Below the pieces are notes generated by a model that worked only from the letters and a program-made list of their open reading frames with translations, did no database searches and had not been told where the DNA came from. Below, one piece after another: positions 9,477-19,986 of a stretch of 64,000 bases of DNA (its first letter is position 1; each line of letters starts with the position of its first letter). The stretch lies in assembly GCF_000969825.1 (NCBI RefSeq), contig NZ_KQ033919.1:829958-893957 (forward strand), written 5' to 3'. The position numbers and the translations under genes were made by a program. This stretch comes from Parabacteroides gordonii MS-1 = DSM 23371 (GTDB taxonomy: Bacteria > Bacteroidota > Bacteroidia > Bacteroidales > Tannerellaceae).

Positions 9477-9767
9477 TTACTTTTCTTTGCTTAGCGCTCC
9501 TATTTCGTCTGCAACGGCGTTTACTTCTGTCTGCAAATCGACTCTGAGTTTACGATAATATTCTTTTACTAGTGTCTTATTCTCTTTCGCATCCGGAGTA
9601 CCGGCACGACGGATAAATTCATCCTGCATATCAAGTATTCTTGCCATCAGCGCATCAGCTTTATCTTCATTGATACCAGGAATAAAGAGTTTACACACTA
9701 ACACCTCAGAAAATAACTCACCAGCCACATAACTGATTTCTTTCTTCAAAATTCTTCTTTTAGCCAT
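9477..9767 (-). CDS. Conserved small protein of unknown function
   Basis: 96 residues, charged and predicted mostly helical (MAKRRILKKEISYVAGELFSE... ends EIGALSKEK). No signal peptide, membrane segment or catalytic motif is visible. I do not recognise a named domain. It heads an operon with the acyltransferase and the amidohydrolase, with 4- and 9-bp gaps, and has its own promoter box upstream, so it is very likely a real expressed gene. Confidence 0.8.
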   Translation of the reverse strand: MAKRRILKKEISYVAGELFSEVLVCKLFIPGINEDKADALMARILDMQDEFIRRAGTPDAKENKTLVKEYYRKLRVDLQTEVNAVADEIGALSKEK

Positions 9768-9789
9768 AACATTTGCATTTAAATATCCA

Positions 9790-9797
9790 CAAATCTA
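9790..9797 (-). promoter_or_regulatory. -7 box TAGATTTG of the three-gene operon
   Basis: Exact TAnnTTTG on the minus strand, 22 bp before the start codon at 9767. It is divergent from the glycogen synthase promoter about 50 bp away. Confidence 0.6.
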
Positions 9798-9850
9798 CGA
9801 ATTACTTCATTAAATAACTCATACACCGGGCAAAAAATATAAAAATAATG

Positions 9851-9858
9851 TATCTTTG
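9851..9858 (+). promoter_or_regulatory. -7 box TATCTTTG for glycogen synthase
   Basis: Exact -7 consensus 36 bp before the ATG at 9895. No clear -33 element. Confidence 0.65.
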
Positions 9859-9894
9859 CACCTTCGAATTCTCTGATTATAAACAAAATCGTTT

Positions 9895-11553
9895 ATGGAT
9901 ACAAAGACAACAACGCCAGAATATCTCTTTGAAAGCAGTTGGGAAGTCTGTAATAAGGTGGGAGGAATCTACACGGTACTTTCTACAAAAGCACATACAT
10001 TACAACAGATGTTCAACGATAAAGTGATCTTTATCGGACCCGATGTATGGGGTAAGACAAACGCCCCGGATTTTATTGAAGATGATACTCTGTTTGCTGA
10101 TTGGAGACAACATGCAAAAACCATTGACAAACTAAAGATGAAGGTCGGCCGCTGGAATGTACCCGGTACTCCTCCGGTTATACTCGTCGACTTCAAGCCT
10201 TTTTTCAGTGAGAGAGATGCTTTCTTCTATTCTATGTGGGAAAACTTCCGCGTAGATTCAATGCATGCTTACGGTGATTACGACGAATCCTGTATTTTCG
10301 CCTATGCCGTAGGTAAAGTAATTGAAAGTTTCTACAACTTCAACAACCTATCAGACCAAAAAGTAACAGCACTGTTCAACGAATGGATGCTGGGAATGGG
10401 AGCGCTTTACATACAAAAGCAGATCCCCGCTATCGCAACCCTGTTTACGACACACGCCACCTCCATAGGTCGATCTATTGCCGGAAATAATAAAGCATTA
10501 TATGCTTATATGGAAGGCTATAACGGTGATCAGATGGCCAAAGAGCTGAACATGGAAGCCAAACATTCTCTGGAAAAGCAGACGGCCCATTACGTGGACT
10601 GTTTCACTACCGTTAGTGACATCACAGCCCTTGAATGTAAGCAACTGCTCGATAAAGCACCGGACATCGTGACACCGAACGGTTTCGAACCGAACTTCGT
10701 TCCGGAAGGAAAAGAATATACAAAGAAACGTGCAGAAGCCCGCCAAACGTTGATCAATGTAGCCGAGAAGTTACTGGGATGTTCCATCTCACCGGAAGCA
10801 TTGCTCGTTTCAACCAGCGGACGTTATGAATACCGTAACAAAGGGATCGACGTTTTCATTGAAGCGATGAACCGCGTACGTAATTCAGGAGAGTTACAAC
10901 GTGAAGTCGTGGCATTCATTATGGTTCCCGCCTGGGTTCGTGACGCACGTGCAGACCTGAAAGAGGTTATCGAGAACGATATCAAGACGACTTCTCCCCT
11001 GCAAATGCCTTTTATCACCCATTGGATGAACCTAATGGATCAGGATAAGGTTTTAAATTATATTTCGCACGCCGGATTCACCAATCAGGCAACCGAAAAG
11101 CTAAAAATAATATTTGTTCCCTGTTATCTGGACGGACGCGACGGTATCTTCAACAAGCCTTATTACGATCTGTTGATCGGTATGGATGCAACCGTATATC
11201 CGTCATACTACGAACCCTGGGGATACACCCCGCTGGAAAGTGTTGCCTTCGGCATACCGACAGTAACTACCAATCTGGCCGGATTCGGCCTTTGGGCAGA
11301 AAAGAGTGTATCCGGAAAAAACATCAGTGATGGAGTGGCCGTAATCGACCGGACCGACTTCAATTATTTCGATGTTGCTGATGCTATCACGACTTCCATC
11401 CTCTCACTTGTTAAAAAAAGCAATAAAGAGGCGGGAGAAATACGTAAACGCTGCTTTGAACTGGCAAAAAAAGCCGAATGGAGCAAGTTTATCGTTTACT
11501 ATCAAACGGCATTCAGCGAAGCTCTGAAGGCTGCAGCCAAAAGAAATTGTTAA
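9895..11553 (+). CDS. Glycogen synthase, GT3 (eukaryotic-like) type
   Basis: 552 residues. The N-terminal ESSWEVCNKVGGIYTVLSTKA corresponds to the WEVANKVGGIYTV motif of animal/fungal glycogen synthases (GT3), not the KTGGLADV motif of bacterial GlgA (GT5). The C-terminal YYEPWGYTPLES carries the paired glutamates of the retaining GT-B active site. GT3 enzymes normally use UDP-glucose; donor use here is inferred from the family. It lies 85 bp upstream of alpha-glucan phosphorylase in the same direction, giving synthesis and degradation genes side by side. The phosphorylase has its own -7 box, so the two may be separately tuned. Confidence 0.92.
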   Translation: MDTKTTTPEYLFESSWEVCNKVGGIYTVLSTKAHTLQQMFNDKVIFIGPDVWGKTNAPDFIEDDTLFADWRQHAKTIDKLKMKVGRWNVPGTPPVILVDFKPFFSERDAFFYSMWENFRVDSMHAYGDYDESCIFAYAVGKVIESFYNFNNLSDQKVTALFNEWMLGMGALYIQKQIPAIATLFTTHATSIGRSIAGNNKALYAYMEGYNGDQMAKELNMEAKHSLEKQTAHYVDCFTTVSDITALECKQLLDKAPDIVTPNGFEPNFVPEGKEYTKKRAEARQTLINVAEKLLGCSISPEALLVSTSGRYEYRNKGIDVFIEAMNRVRNSGELQREVVAFIMVPAWVRDARADLKEVIENDIKTTSPLQMPFITHWMNLMDQDKVLNYISHAGFTNQATEKLKIIFVPCYLDGRDGIFNKPYYDLLIGMDATVYPSYYEPWGYTPLESVAFGIPTVTTNLAGFGLWAEKSVSGKNISDGVAVIDRTDFNYFDVADAITTSILSLVKKSNKEAGEIRKRCFELAKKAEWSKFIVYYQTAFSEALKAAAKRNC

Positions 11554-11581
11554 AAATATCTCATTATTAACAAGATAATTC

Positions 11582-11589
11582 TATCTTTG
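11582..11589 (+). promoter_or_regulatory. -7 box TATCTTTG for alpha-glucan phosphorylase
   Basis: Exact consensus in the 85-bp gap after glycogen synthase, 49 bp before the ATG at 11639. Confidence 0.6.
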
Positions 11590-11638
11590 CAGCGTTTTAC
11601 ATATTATTTCAAATTGAAACACTTTAAATTTCACGATA

Positions 11639-14209
11639 ATGAAAATCAAAGCGAATAACGCAAATAGTCCGATATGGCAGGACGTTTATTCACATTCGAT
11701 GCTCCCGGAAGCACTACAACCCCTACACGAAATTGCTACCAATCTTTGGTGGGTATGGAATCATGAAGGAGCTAAATTATTTGGAAAACTAGACAAAGAC
11801 CTGTGGGTCTCAACGGAAGGAAACCCGGTTCTCCTACTCCAAAGCTTATCTTACAAGCGTATTGAAGAAATTCAGGCAGACAAAGTATTGATGGCCGAAA
11901 TTCAGGAAGTTTACGCCAACTTCAGAAAATACGTCGACAAAAAGCCGGATGCAACAAAACCGTCAGTAGCCTATTTCAGTATGGAATACGGTCTGACAAA
12001 CATCCTGAAAATCTATTCAGGAGGTCTGGGTGTTCTGGCCGGTGACTATTTGAAAGAAGCCAGCGACAGCAATATCGACCTGACAGCAGTCGGTTTCCTG
12101 TACCGCTACGGTTACTTTACCCAAACACTGTCTATGGACGGACAGCAGATTGCCAACTACGAAGCACAAAACTTCAACACATTGCCTCTTACACAGGTTA
12201 TGCAATCCAACGGCGAACCGATGGTACTGGAAGTTCCTTACCCCGGCAGAACCGTTTATGCCCATATCTGGAAAGTAAGCGTAGGCCGTGTGCCTTTATA
12301 TCTGATGGATACGGATATCCCCCAGAACAGCGAATGGGATCGTTCGATCACTCACCAGTTATATGGTGGCGACTGGGAAAACCGTATGAAACAGGAATAC
12401 CTGTTAGGTATCGGTGGTATCCTAATGCTGAACAAGCTGGGTATCAAGAAACAGGTTTACCATTGTAATGAAGGACATGCTGCCCTTATCAACGCACAGC
12501 GTCTGGTAGACTATATCCAGAATGACAAACTGACTTTCAACCAGGCGTTGGAAGTGGTACGTTCTTCTGCCCTTTATACAGTACACACTCCGGTTCCTGC
12601 CGGACACGACTATTTTGACGAAGGCCTGTTCGGTCGTTACATGGGTGAATTCCCCAGCAAGCTGGGTATCAGCTGGCAGGAATTTATCGATATGGGACGC
12701 GAAAACCCGGGTTCAAACGAAAAGTTCTCCATGAGCGTATTTGCACTGAATACCTGCCAGGAAGCAAACGGCGTAAGCTGGTTGCACGGTAAAGTATCAC
12801 AGAAGATGTTTGCTCCGGTATGGAAAGGATACTTCCCCGACGAACTTCATGTTAGCTGGGTTACTAACGGCGTACACATGCCGACATGGGCTTCTACCGA
12901 ATGGAAACGTTTCTTCAGCGAACATTTCGACAAGAAATTCTTGACAGATCAATCTAACAAGAAGTACTGGGAAGCCATCCAGAACGTCGGCGACGATGAA
13001 ATCTGGGATATCCGCAAGACATTGAAGAAGAAACTGATCGAATACATCAAAGTTCAGTACAAACAAAACTGGCTGAAAAACCAGGGCGATCCTTCAAAGG
13101 TTGTGTCTGTACTCGAAAAGATCAATCCGAACGCTTTGCTGATCGGTTTCGGTCGCCGTTTCGCTACTTACAAACGTGCTCACCTGTTGTTTACCGACCT
13201 CGACCGTTTGGCTAAGATCGTTAACAACGAGAAATATCCGATCCAGTTCGTATTTACAGGAAAAGCTCACCCGGCAGACGGTGGCGGACAGGGACTGATC
13301 AAACATATCGTCGAGATCTCCCGTCGTCCGGAGTTCCTGGGCAAGATCATCTTCCTCGAAAACTACGACATGCGTCTGGCACGTCACTTGATCGCAGGTG
13401 TGGATGTTTGGTTGAACACGCCGACACGTCCGTTAGAAGCATCAGGTACATCTGGTGAAAAAGCCGAAATGAACGGTGTCCTGAACTTCTCCGTACTCGA
13501 CGGTTGGTGGTATGAAGGTTACAAAGAAGGTGCAGGTTGGGCTTTGACCGACAAGCGTACTTACGAAAATCAGCAATATCAGGATCAGCTGGATGCTGCA
13601 ACTATCTACCATATTCTGGAAACAGAAATTATCCCGACTTACTATGCAAAGAACAGTAAGGGATATTCTCCGGAATGGATCCAGTACATCAAGAACTCCA
13701 TGTCACAGATCGCTCCTGACTACACAATGAAACGTATGCTGGATGATTATGTGGATCGTTTCTACAACAAACTGGCTACCCGTTCTTCTCATCTGCATGA
13801 AAACAGCTTCGCCGAAGCAAAAGCGATCGCTGCATGGAAAGAAGAAGTGGCTCAGCACTGGGACAGCTTCCAGGTCGAATCATTCACCTGCAGCAAAGAC
13901 CTTTCAGTAGACGGTCCTGTAGTAGGCCAGGAATATTCATTCAATCTGGTGATCGACCGTAAAGATCTTCAGGGAATGTTAGGTGCTGAAGTGGTTGTAA
14001 CGAAAGAGAATACAGAAAATCATCAGCTTGAACTGCTTTATACGAAACAGTTTGAATTGAAGAAAGAAGAAGGCTCTAAATTATTCTTCGAATTGAAGAC
14101 AACACCGAGCGAAGCTGGTAACCACAAGATGGGCTTCCGCGTTTACCCAGTAAACAAAGAATTGCCTCACCGTATGGACTTTGCATATATTCGCTGGATT
14201 CAGTTATAA
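11639..14209 (+). CDS. glgP: Alpha-glucan (glycogen) phosphorylase, GT35
   Basis: 856 residues. The N-terminus has the DUF3417-type region ([20 protein letters not shown]) found in the short bacterial alpha-glucan phosphorylases. The PLP-binding region reads [22 protein letters not shown], with the Schiff-base lysine in GEKAEMNG. It releases glucose-1-phosphate from glycogen or maltodextrins using phosphate and PLP in the cytoplasm. A C-terminal extension of roughly 100 residues after DYTMKRML is beta-rich in appearance. Paired with the preceding glycogen synthase and followed by a terminator. Confidence 0.95.
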   Translation: MKIKANNANSPIWQDVYSHSMLPEALQPLHEIATNLWWVWNHEGAKLFGKLDKDLWVSTEGNPVLLLQSLSYKRIEEIQADKVLMAEIQEVYANFRKYVDKKPDATKPSVAYFSMEYGLTNILKIYSGGLGVLAGDYLKEASDSNIDLTAVGFLYRYGYFTQTLSMDGQQIANYEAQNFNTLPLTQVMQSNGEPMVLEVPYPGRTVYAHIWKVSVGRVPLYLMDTDIPQNSEWDRSITHQLYGGDWENRMKQEYLLGIGGILMLNKLGIKKQVYHCNEGHAALINAQRLVDYIQNDKLTFNQALEVVRSSALYTVHTPVPAGHDYFDEGLFGRYMGEFPSKLGISWQEFIDMGRENPGSNEKFSMSVFALNTCQEANGVSWLHGKVSQKMFAPVWKGYFPDELHVSWVTNGVHMPTWASTEWKRFFSEHFDKKFLTDQSNKKYWEAIQNVGDDEIWDIRKTLKKKLIEYIKVQYKQNWLKNQGDPSKVVSVLEKINPNALLIGFGRRFATYKRAHLLFTDLDRLAKIVNNEKYPIQFVFTGKAHPADGGGQGLIKHIVEISRRPEFLGKIIFLENYDMRLARHLIAGVDVWLNTPTRPLEASGTSGEKAEMNGVLNFSVLDGWWYEGYKEGAGWALTDKRTYENQQYQDQLDAATIYHILETEIIPTYYAKNSKGYSPEWIQYIKNSMSQIAPDYTMKRMLDDYVDRFYNKLATRSSHLHENSFAEAKAIAAWKEEVAQHWDSFQVESFTCSKDLSVDGPVVGQEYSFNLVIDRKDLQGMLGAEVVVTKENTENHQLELLYTKQFELKKEEGSKLFFELKTTPSEAGNHKMGFRVYPVNKELPHRMDFAYIRWIQL

Positions 14210-14232
14210 GAAACAATTCTATAACAGATATG

Positions 14233-14267
14233 AAAAAAGGATGCTCCGGAGACGAAGCATCCTTTTT
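14233..14267. terminator. Bidirectional terminator
   Basis: AAAAAAGGATGCT (14233-14245) pairs with AGCATCCTTTTT (14256-14267), between convergent glgP and the susD-like gene. Confidence 0.85.
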
Positions 14268-14275
14268 CGTTTGTA

Positions 14276-15904
14276 TCAATATCCCGGGTTCTGTGTTAGA
14301 TTACCATTCAGGAACAAAATATTCTCAGGAATAGGGAAAACGGTCGTATAGCCACTCCCCTCGTCCGGCAACTGAGGACGGCTGCTATATGCCCGGGTAA
14401 ACAAACCGAAACGCACCAGATCCTGCCGCCGCCATCCTTCCCAGGCAAATTCAAGCTGGCGCTCCGCCAGTATATTATCCAGCGTAGCACGCCTGTCGGC
14501 CATACCGACCCGCGAACGGACCTGATTCAGTTCCGCATCCCCATTCTCACCGTTACGAACCTTCGCTTCACTTTTCATTAATAAGACATCGGCATAACGG
14601 AATAAGACGATATCGTTATCCATCAGTTTTCCGTCTTTGGTAGCCGTTTTGTCGATAGCGTATTTCTTCATACGGGCACCGGCCACTTTCTCATACGTTT
14701 TCCCCGATACATCCAGATCGACCGTCCAAGGTAGATATTCCAGTACAACCCCGTTATCCAGACGGATGGTATCCCCGTTCAGGTCGAGCATAATGCCGGC
14801 AAAATAACACTTGTCGAAGCGGGAGTCTACCGAACCGGTATCATAGCCGAAGGTGCGAAGCGCTTCTATAGTGGCAGAAGATCCGTTCTCACCCGATAAC
14901 CCGTACGCTTTGGCATGGTTATAATGGCGGGAGCGGAATAAGTATTGCATCTGGTTCGTGTAGAAATTCTTATCCATCGGAATGGTAAATATATTCTCTA
15001 CGGAAGTCTCGTTGAATACCGAGAAGTTATCCTCATAATTGCGGGAAAGCTGATAACCGAGTGCAGTGATGGAGTCGCAGTAGGCAACTGTTGTTTGCCA
15101 GGCATTCAAGCGCTGTCCGCCTACTTCAAAGAACAGGCTCTTCCCATCCGGACGGCTGCCGCTCGTCCAGTCGTTATCCGTATAGACCTCTGCATTCAAT
15201 GCCAGTTTAGCCAACAGGAAATAAGCTACCGGACGAGTCATCCGGCCATAATAATCCCCCAACTGGTTACTCCTTTCCGTACTCAGCAGCGGCAGCGATT
15301 CCTGCAATTCCTTTACAACAAAGCTGAACACTTCTTCGCGGGTACTCTGTTTCACTTCCTTCATCGGAGTAAAAGAAGATAATACCAGTGGCACACGTCC
15401 GAACATATCGACCAGATAATAGTAATACATTGCCCGGAAAGCTCTGACTTCCGCCATATAAGCCGGTATATATTTATTGTTGGTTTGTTTATAGAACTCA
15501 TCCAGCCGTTCGAGCGATTTATTGCTTAATACGATTACCTTGTACAAATATTCCCAGGTTGCCCGTATCGCATCACTGTTGACACCCCATTTATGAAGGA
15601 ACAATCCTTGCCAGAAACCGCCGTCATACCAGTCGCCACCCCGGGTCGGCAAGATAGCCTCATCGGTAGTAAACGTATTCAGATCGTAAATTCCCCGGTA
15701 AGTACCCTGCAATCCCTGGCTATCGCTGTAACCTCCTACATAATTATAAAGTGTCGCCACTGTATTCAGGTACGCCGAAGTGGCATTATCATAAGCATCC
15801 TCTTCCGGTATCTGATCCCTCGGGTTCTCTTCCAGGAATTTACTGCATGAGAGAAGGGCAAAGCCACATAATATACAGGAAAGTAAAATTAATTTCTTCA
15901 TCAT
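14276..15904 (-). CDS. SusD/RagB-family outer-membrane glycan-binding lipoprotein
   Basis: 542 residues with a lipoprotein signal (lipobox LLSC, then SKFLEENPRDQ, the usual SusD mature start). The body shows the TPR-like pattern of SusD proteins (NKYIPAYMAEVRAFRAMYYYYLVDMFGRVPLV) and the C-terminal RQLEFAWEGWRRQDLVRFG. It should sit on the cell surface as a lid over its SusC partner and bind a nutrient, usually a glycan. It starts 9 bp after the susC-like gene, in the same operon. No glycosidase is attached, so the substrate is unknown. Confidence 0.93.
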   Translation of the reverse strand: MMKKLILLSCILCGFALLSCSKFLEENPRDQIPEEDAYDNATSAYLNTVATLYNYVGGYSDSQGLQGTYRGIYDLNTFTTDEAILPTRGGDWYDGGFWQGLFLHKWGVNSDAIRATWEYLYKVIVLSNKSLERLDEFYKQTNNKYIPAYMAEVRAFRAMYYYYLVDMFGRVPLVLSSFTPMKEVKQSTREEVFSFVVKELQESLPLLSTERSNQLGDYYGRMTRPVAYFLLAKLALNAEVYTDNDWTSGSRPDGKSLFFEVGGQRLNAWQTTVAYCDSITALGYQLSRNYEDNFSVFNETSVENIFTIPMDKNFYTNQMQYLFRSRHYNHAKAYGLSGENGSSATIEALRTFGYDTGSVDSRFDKCYFAGIMLDLNGDTIRLDNGVVLEYLPWTVDLDVSGKTYEKVAGARMKKYAIDKTATKDGKLMDNDIVLFRYADVLLMKSEAKVRNGENGDAELNQVRSRVGMADRRATLDNILAERQLEFAWEGWRRQDLVRFGLFTRAYSSRPQLPDEGSGYTTVFPIPENILFLNGNLTQNPGY

Positions 15905-15913
15905 GATAAACGA

Positions 15914-18703
15914 TTAAAATTGAAAACTCAGGCCAACAGTATAAGAGCGGTAAACCGGATAATTCCGTTTATCGTCTATCCCCAGCGTGTTATTGACTAT
16001 ATAGCTGTTAATCATAGGCGTAAGGCCGGAGTAACCGGTGATCGTCGCCAGGTTATTCACGGAGCACGACAGTCGCAGGCTCCGTACATACTTCTTCCAT
16101 TTACCTAACGGCACATTCCAGCCGACAGTCAAGTAATCGAAATTGATATAATCGCCTTTTTCCAACCAGTAATCGGTAGCCGTCTGGTCTTTGATATTCT
16201 GCCCGGGTGCACCCTGCATGACATTGTAGTCGGGGAAGCTACCCATATTCATATAGGTAAGCGAAGTCCCGTTATAGATCTTATGTCCGAATGCCCCGTT
16301 TATCTGTAACGATACATCGAAATGCTTGTACCGGAAACTGATATTCGAGCCCAGCATGGTTTTAGGAGTTGCTTGTCCGGCAATATAACGGTCTTCGCCG
16401 TCCTCAATATTCACTCCTCCCCCGTTCAGGTCGGCAATCTCATATTTATAACTACCATCCTCCTGCTGCGTCAATCCTGTACAATGAGGGAGATAAAAGA
16501 CACCCAAAGGCTGCCCGACAACCTGATAGACAATATGATTATATCCACCGTGGAAGCCTGCACCATTCAGATCCGAGATACTGGTATATTCCGGGGCAGA
16601 CATCAGTTCCCCTTTATACATTCCGCTCAGGGACAATAATTTATTCTGCTGGAACGTCACATTCACGTTCACGCTCAGTTCCATATCTTTCGTCTGAAGA
16701 GGAGTGACACCAAATCCCAGTTCGACACCGCTGTTACGCATGGAACCGAGGTTTGCCAGCAACTTATTATAGGCGAACGGCGGAACGCTCACATCATAGA
16801 GATAAAGCATATCGCTCGTCTTCGAATTATAATAATCGAAGGTAAAGAGCAAGCGGTTACGTAAAAAGCCGACATCTATACCGGCATTCACCGTACGCTT
16901 CACCTCCCACTTCAGGTCGGGGTTGGCATTCCGTATCACCCCCATCGTCACCGTCGGAGTACCGCCGGAAGAGACTACCCCGTTAGGCTTGACCAACTGA
17001 AGGGAGTTATACGAATCGATAGCATCCTGATTTCCCGACAAACCATAACCGGCACGCACCTTCAGGTTATTCATAAACGTGAACTGCTTCATAAAATCCT
17101 CCTCACTTACCACCCAGGCAGCGGAGACGGAAGGAAAGAAACCCCATTTATTATTCTTTCCGACCTTCGACGAAGCATCCGCACGCGCATTGACCGTGGC
17201 TACATACCGCCCGGCATACACATAATTCACACGTCCCAGGAAAGAGCTCAGGCGAGGATCTTCATAATAAGAATTCGTTCCTTCCCACAGGCGCACTGCT
17301 CCTGCCTGCAGATTGTTATAGCCGAACTTATCGGACGAGAAGTTCGTTACAGTCGTATAAAATCCGGTCAGTATGTTCTTCTGTGCTTCCGCCAGACCAA
17401 GCGCATCCAGATGATGCTTTCCCCAGTCGTTCGAGTAACTCAACATCAGGTTACCCAGCAGGTCTTCCATCTTCCTCTCCCCTTTATAGGCTTGTCCATG
17501 CGCCCATACCGTGGTCGGCAGATACTGGGAGTTATCTATTACATTATAGGTATAAGAACCGAAAGCGGAAAACTTCAACTGCTTACTCAGCCTGACGGTA
17601 AATTTCAGATGCGTATTAAAGTGCGCATTCGAATCATCGTCTTTCACCTCCAACCAGGCCAACGGATTGGTGATCTGGCTGGCATTGGTAACACCGTTCC
17701 ACGATCCGGTCTGTTCGTCCCGGTGGTTGGGAAAGGTCGGATTGAACGCTGCCGCCGAATAAAACGTCTTTTGGATATCATTCAGGTAACGGTTCTTTTG
17801 CAGGGAACCGAAAACACCCATATCTATTTTCAACCGGTCGCTGAAAGCCTTTTGCGAAATATCCAGTTTAACAGTAAAGTTCTGCATATCATTTGTCCGT
17901 ACCACCCCGTCACGATCCACCACACCAAGGGATGCACGATAGTTGGATGTTTCCGAGCCGCCGCCCAAAGCGATATGATGGTTCTGCACGATCCCGACAC
18001 GGGTAATCTCATCGGGGAAGTTCGTGTTATAGCCCAAGTCCAGGATATCGATATTCCGTTCATTGGCAACCGCGCGGAAGTCGTCGCCCGAAAGCATCTT
18101 CATATTCTTATAAACCGCTTCCACTCCGAAACTACCATCGTAACTGATACTGAACGCACCGCCTTTCCCCTTCTTGGTTGCCACTTCGATCACACCGGAA
18201 GCACCGCGCGAACCGTACTGTGCCGTTTCGGAAGCATCTTTCAGGATCGTGAAGCTCTCTATATCCGCCGGATAAATGGAACTAAGCGTACTCAAATCGG
18301 AAGAAACCCCGTCGATAATGACCAACGGATCATTACCACCGGTCAGGGAAGTAGTACCACGTACCCGGACAGAAGTCAGGGCGGCCGCCCTGTTCGTTCC
18401 CGGAGAAATACTGACACCGGCCGACTGGCCGCTTAACGCATTCAGCGGATTGGATACAAAACCTTTGTTCATCCGCTTTTCCGATACCTTATCGACAGAA
18501 CCTGAAATGGTACGTTGGTTGCCCGTCGCATATCCCACCGATATCTCCTCATCCATCTTCACCGTATCGGGAACGACAGTCTTTATCGAATCAGGCAATA
18601 ACCGGGCCACTTGCCCCCGGCCTTCCCAGGAAGTGATGAATAATAAGCCTGTAGAGAATATTGCAACTTTCAAATAGGAATGAAATAACTCAGCCATAGA
18701 CAT
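15914..18703 (-). CDS. SusC/RagA-family TonB-dependent transporter, short form lacking the N-terminal carboxypeptidase-like domain
   Basis: 929 residues. After a short leader the protein goes almost directly into a TonB-box-like segment (DEEISVGYATGNQRTISGSV) and the plug (GLY-poor VRGTTSLTGGNDPLVIIDGVSSDL, then ILKDASETAQYGSRGASGVI). It then forms the long beta-barrel ending in YRSYTVGLSFQF. The usual roughly 80-residue CarboxypepD_reg-like domain and any STN domain are missing, so no sigma/anti-sigma signalling is expected. It imports ligands captured by the SusD partner at the outer membrane. The exact start among the first two Met codons is uncertain. Confidence 0.92.
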   Translation of the reverse strand: MSMAELFHSYLKVAIFSTGLLFITSWEGRGQVARLLPDSIKTVVPDTVKMDEEISVGYATGNQRTISGSVDKVSEKRMNKGFVSNPLNALSGQSAGVSISPGTNRAAALTSVRVRGTTSLTGGNDPLVIIDGVSSDLSTLSSIYPADIESFTILKDASETAQYGSRGASGVIEVATKKGKGGAFSISYDGSFGVEAVYKNMKMLSGDDFRAVANERNIDILDLGYNTNFPDEITRVGIVQNHHIALGGGSETSNYRASLGVVDRDGVVRTNDMQNFTVKLDISQKAFSDRLKIDMGVFGSLQKNRYLNDIQKTFYSAAAFNPTFPNHRDEQTGSWNGVTNASQITNPLAWLEVKDDDSNAHFNTHLKFTVRLSKQLKFSAFGSYTYNVIDNSQYLPTTVWAHGQAYKGERKMEDLLGNLMLSYSNDWGKHHLDALGLAEAQKNILTGFYTTVTNFSSDKFGYNNLQAGAVRLWEGTNSYYEDPRLSSFLGRVNYVYAGRYVATVNARADASSKVGKNNKWGFFPSVSAAWVVSEEDFMKQFTFMNNLKVRAGYGLSGNQDAIDSYNSLQLVKPNGVVSSGGTPTVTMGVIRNANPDLKWEVKRTVNAGIDVGFLRNRLLFTFDYYNSKTSDMLYLYDVSVPPFAYNKLLANLGSMRNSGVELGFGVTPLQTKDMELSVNVNVTFQQNKLLSLSGMYKGELMSAPEYTSISDLNGAGFHGGYNHIVYQVVGQPLGVFYLPHCTGLTQQEDGSYKYEIADLNGGGVNIEDGEDRYIAGQATPKTMLGSNISFRYKHFDVSLQINGAFGHKIYNGTSLTYMNMGSFPDYNVMQGAPGQNIKDQTATDYWLEKGDYINFDYLTVGWNVPLGKWKKYVRSLRLSCSVNNLATITGYSGLTPMINSYIVNNTLGIDDKRNYPVYRSYTVGLSFQF

Positions 18704-18871
18704 ATCGATTTAAGATTATGAAACCCCTTTTATTAAAAACTATCCATCAACAACGATTGTTCATGAAACCGGAAATGTTTTCGAAGGAAACCTATACCCC
18801 ATTTAGCTATAATTAATAATCATAGCCGATAAATTATTTACGGAAATATTTCTTTATTCAGCAATACATTG

Positions 18872-18879
18872 TACCTTTG
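18872..18879 (+). promoter_or_regulatory. -7 box TACCTTTG for mdh
   Basis: Exact TAnnTTTG 56 bp before the mdh ATG at 18936. A TTTC about 19 bp upstream is a poor -33 match. The remaining 18704-18871 is the AT-rich gap to the divergent susC-like gene with no further gene. Confidence 0.55.
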
Positions 18880-18935
18880 TCCTCGTTAAAAACAGGAAGT
18901 ATTATTATAAGTAATAACATATAAAACTTATTATT

Positions 18936-19877
18936 ATGTCTAAAGTAACAGTTGTTGGCGCCGGTAATGTAGGTGCTACATGCGCAAATGTTCTTGCCTT
19001 CAATGAAGTGGCAGACGAAGTTGTAATGCTTGATGTAAAAGAAGGCGTATCCGAAGGTAAAGCAATGGATATGATGCAGACAGCTCAGCTGCTGGGCTTC
19101 GATACTACATTGGTTGGCTGCACAAACGACTATGCAAAAACAGCAAATTCTGATGTTGTTGTTATCACTTCAGGTATTCCTCGTAAACCGGGTATGACTC
19201 GTGAAGAGTTGATCGGTGTAAACGCAGGTATCGTTAAGAGTGTAGCAGAAAATCTACTGAAATATTCTCCGAATGCAATCATCGTAGTTATCTCTAACCC
19301 GATGGATACAATGACTTATCTGGCATTGAAAGCACTGGGTGTACCTAAAAACCGTATCATCGGTATGGGTGGTGCTCTGGATAGCTCTCGTTTCAAATAT
19401 TTCTTGTCTCAGGCTTTGGGATGCAACGCTAACGAAGTAGAAGGTATGGTAATCGGTGGTCACGGTGATACTACAATGATTCCGTTGGCTCGTCTGGCTA
19501 CATACAAAGGTATCCCTGTTAGCAAACTGTTGAGCGCTGACAAACTGCAGGAAGTTGTTGCTTCTACAATGGTTGGTGGTGCTACACTGACTAAATTGTT
19601 GGGTACTTCTGCTTGGTATGCACCGGGTGCTGCCGGAGCATTCGTTGTTGAATCAATCATCCACAACCAGTGCAAGATGGTTCCTTGTTCAGTTTATCTG
19701 GAAGGAGAATACGGCGAATCTGATCTTTGTATCGGTGTTCCTGTTATCCTGGGTAAGAACGGTATCGAAAAGATCGTTGAACTGGAACTGACAGCTGAAG
19801 AAAAAGAATTGTTCGCTAAGAGCGCTGTAGCTGTTAAGGGAACAAACGCTGCTTTGAAAGAAGTAGGTGCATTATAA
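18936..19877 (+). CDS. mdh: Malate dehydrogenase
   Basis: 313 residues of the LDH-like MDH class. The NAD-binding GAGNVG is at 8-13 with Asp33 for the ribose. The substrate loop IPRKPGMTR (81-89) holds the paired arginines, NPMD is at 121-124, and the proton-acceptor His176 is in GGHGDT. It interconverts malate and oxaloacetate with NAD(H), in Bacteroidales mainly in the reductive branch leading to succinate/propionate. Monocistronic, with its own promoter box and terminator. Confidence 0.96.
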   Translation: MSKVTVVGAGNVGATCANVLAFNEVADEVVMLDVKEGVSEGKAMDMMQTAQLLGFDTTLVGCTNDYAKTANSDVVVITSGIPRKPGMTREELIGVNAGIVKSVAENLLKYSPNAIIVVISNPMDTMTYLALKALGVPKNRIIGMGGALDSSRFKYFLSQALGCNANEVEGMVIGGHGDTTMIPLARLATYKGIPVSKLLSADKLQEVVASTMVGGATLTKLLGTSAWYAPGAAGAFVVESIIHNQCKMVPCSVYLEGEYGESDLCIGVPVILGKNGIEKIVELELTAEEKELFAKSAVAVKGTNAALKEVGAL

Positions 19878-19905
19878 TCAGTAAACAAACTCATTGATTA
19901 TATAG

Positions 19906-19940
19906 GAAAGAGGGTAGCTCCGATGGGGCTATCCTCTTTC
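19906..19940 (+). terminator. Terminator hairpin after mdh
   Basis: GAAAGAGGGTAGC near 19906-19918 pairs with GGCTATCCTCTTTC (19927-19940), including G-U pairs, followed by a short T-rich tract. Confidence 0.7.
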
Positions 19941-19986
19941 TACTTTTAATTACCTGCTAAACAGTGATTTTACAGGATCACAAATA

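Noticed and set aside
17411-18436. Long plus-strand frame (341 residues) opposite the susC-like gene
   Set aside because: Antisense to a clear TonB-dependent transporter, Arg/His/Ile-rich, with no recognisable domain.
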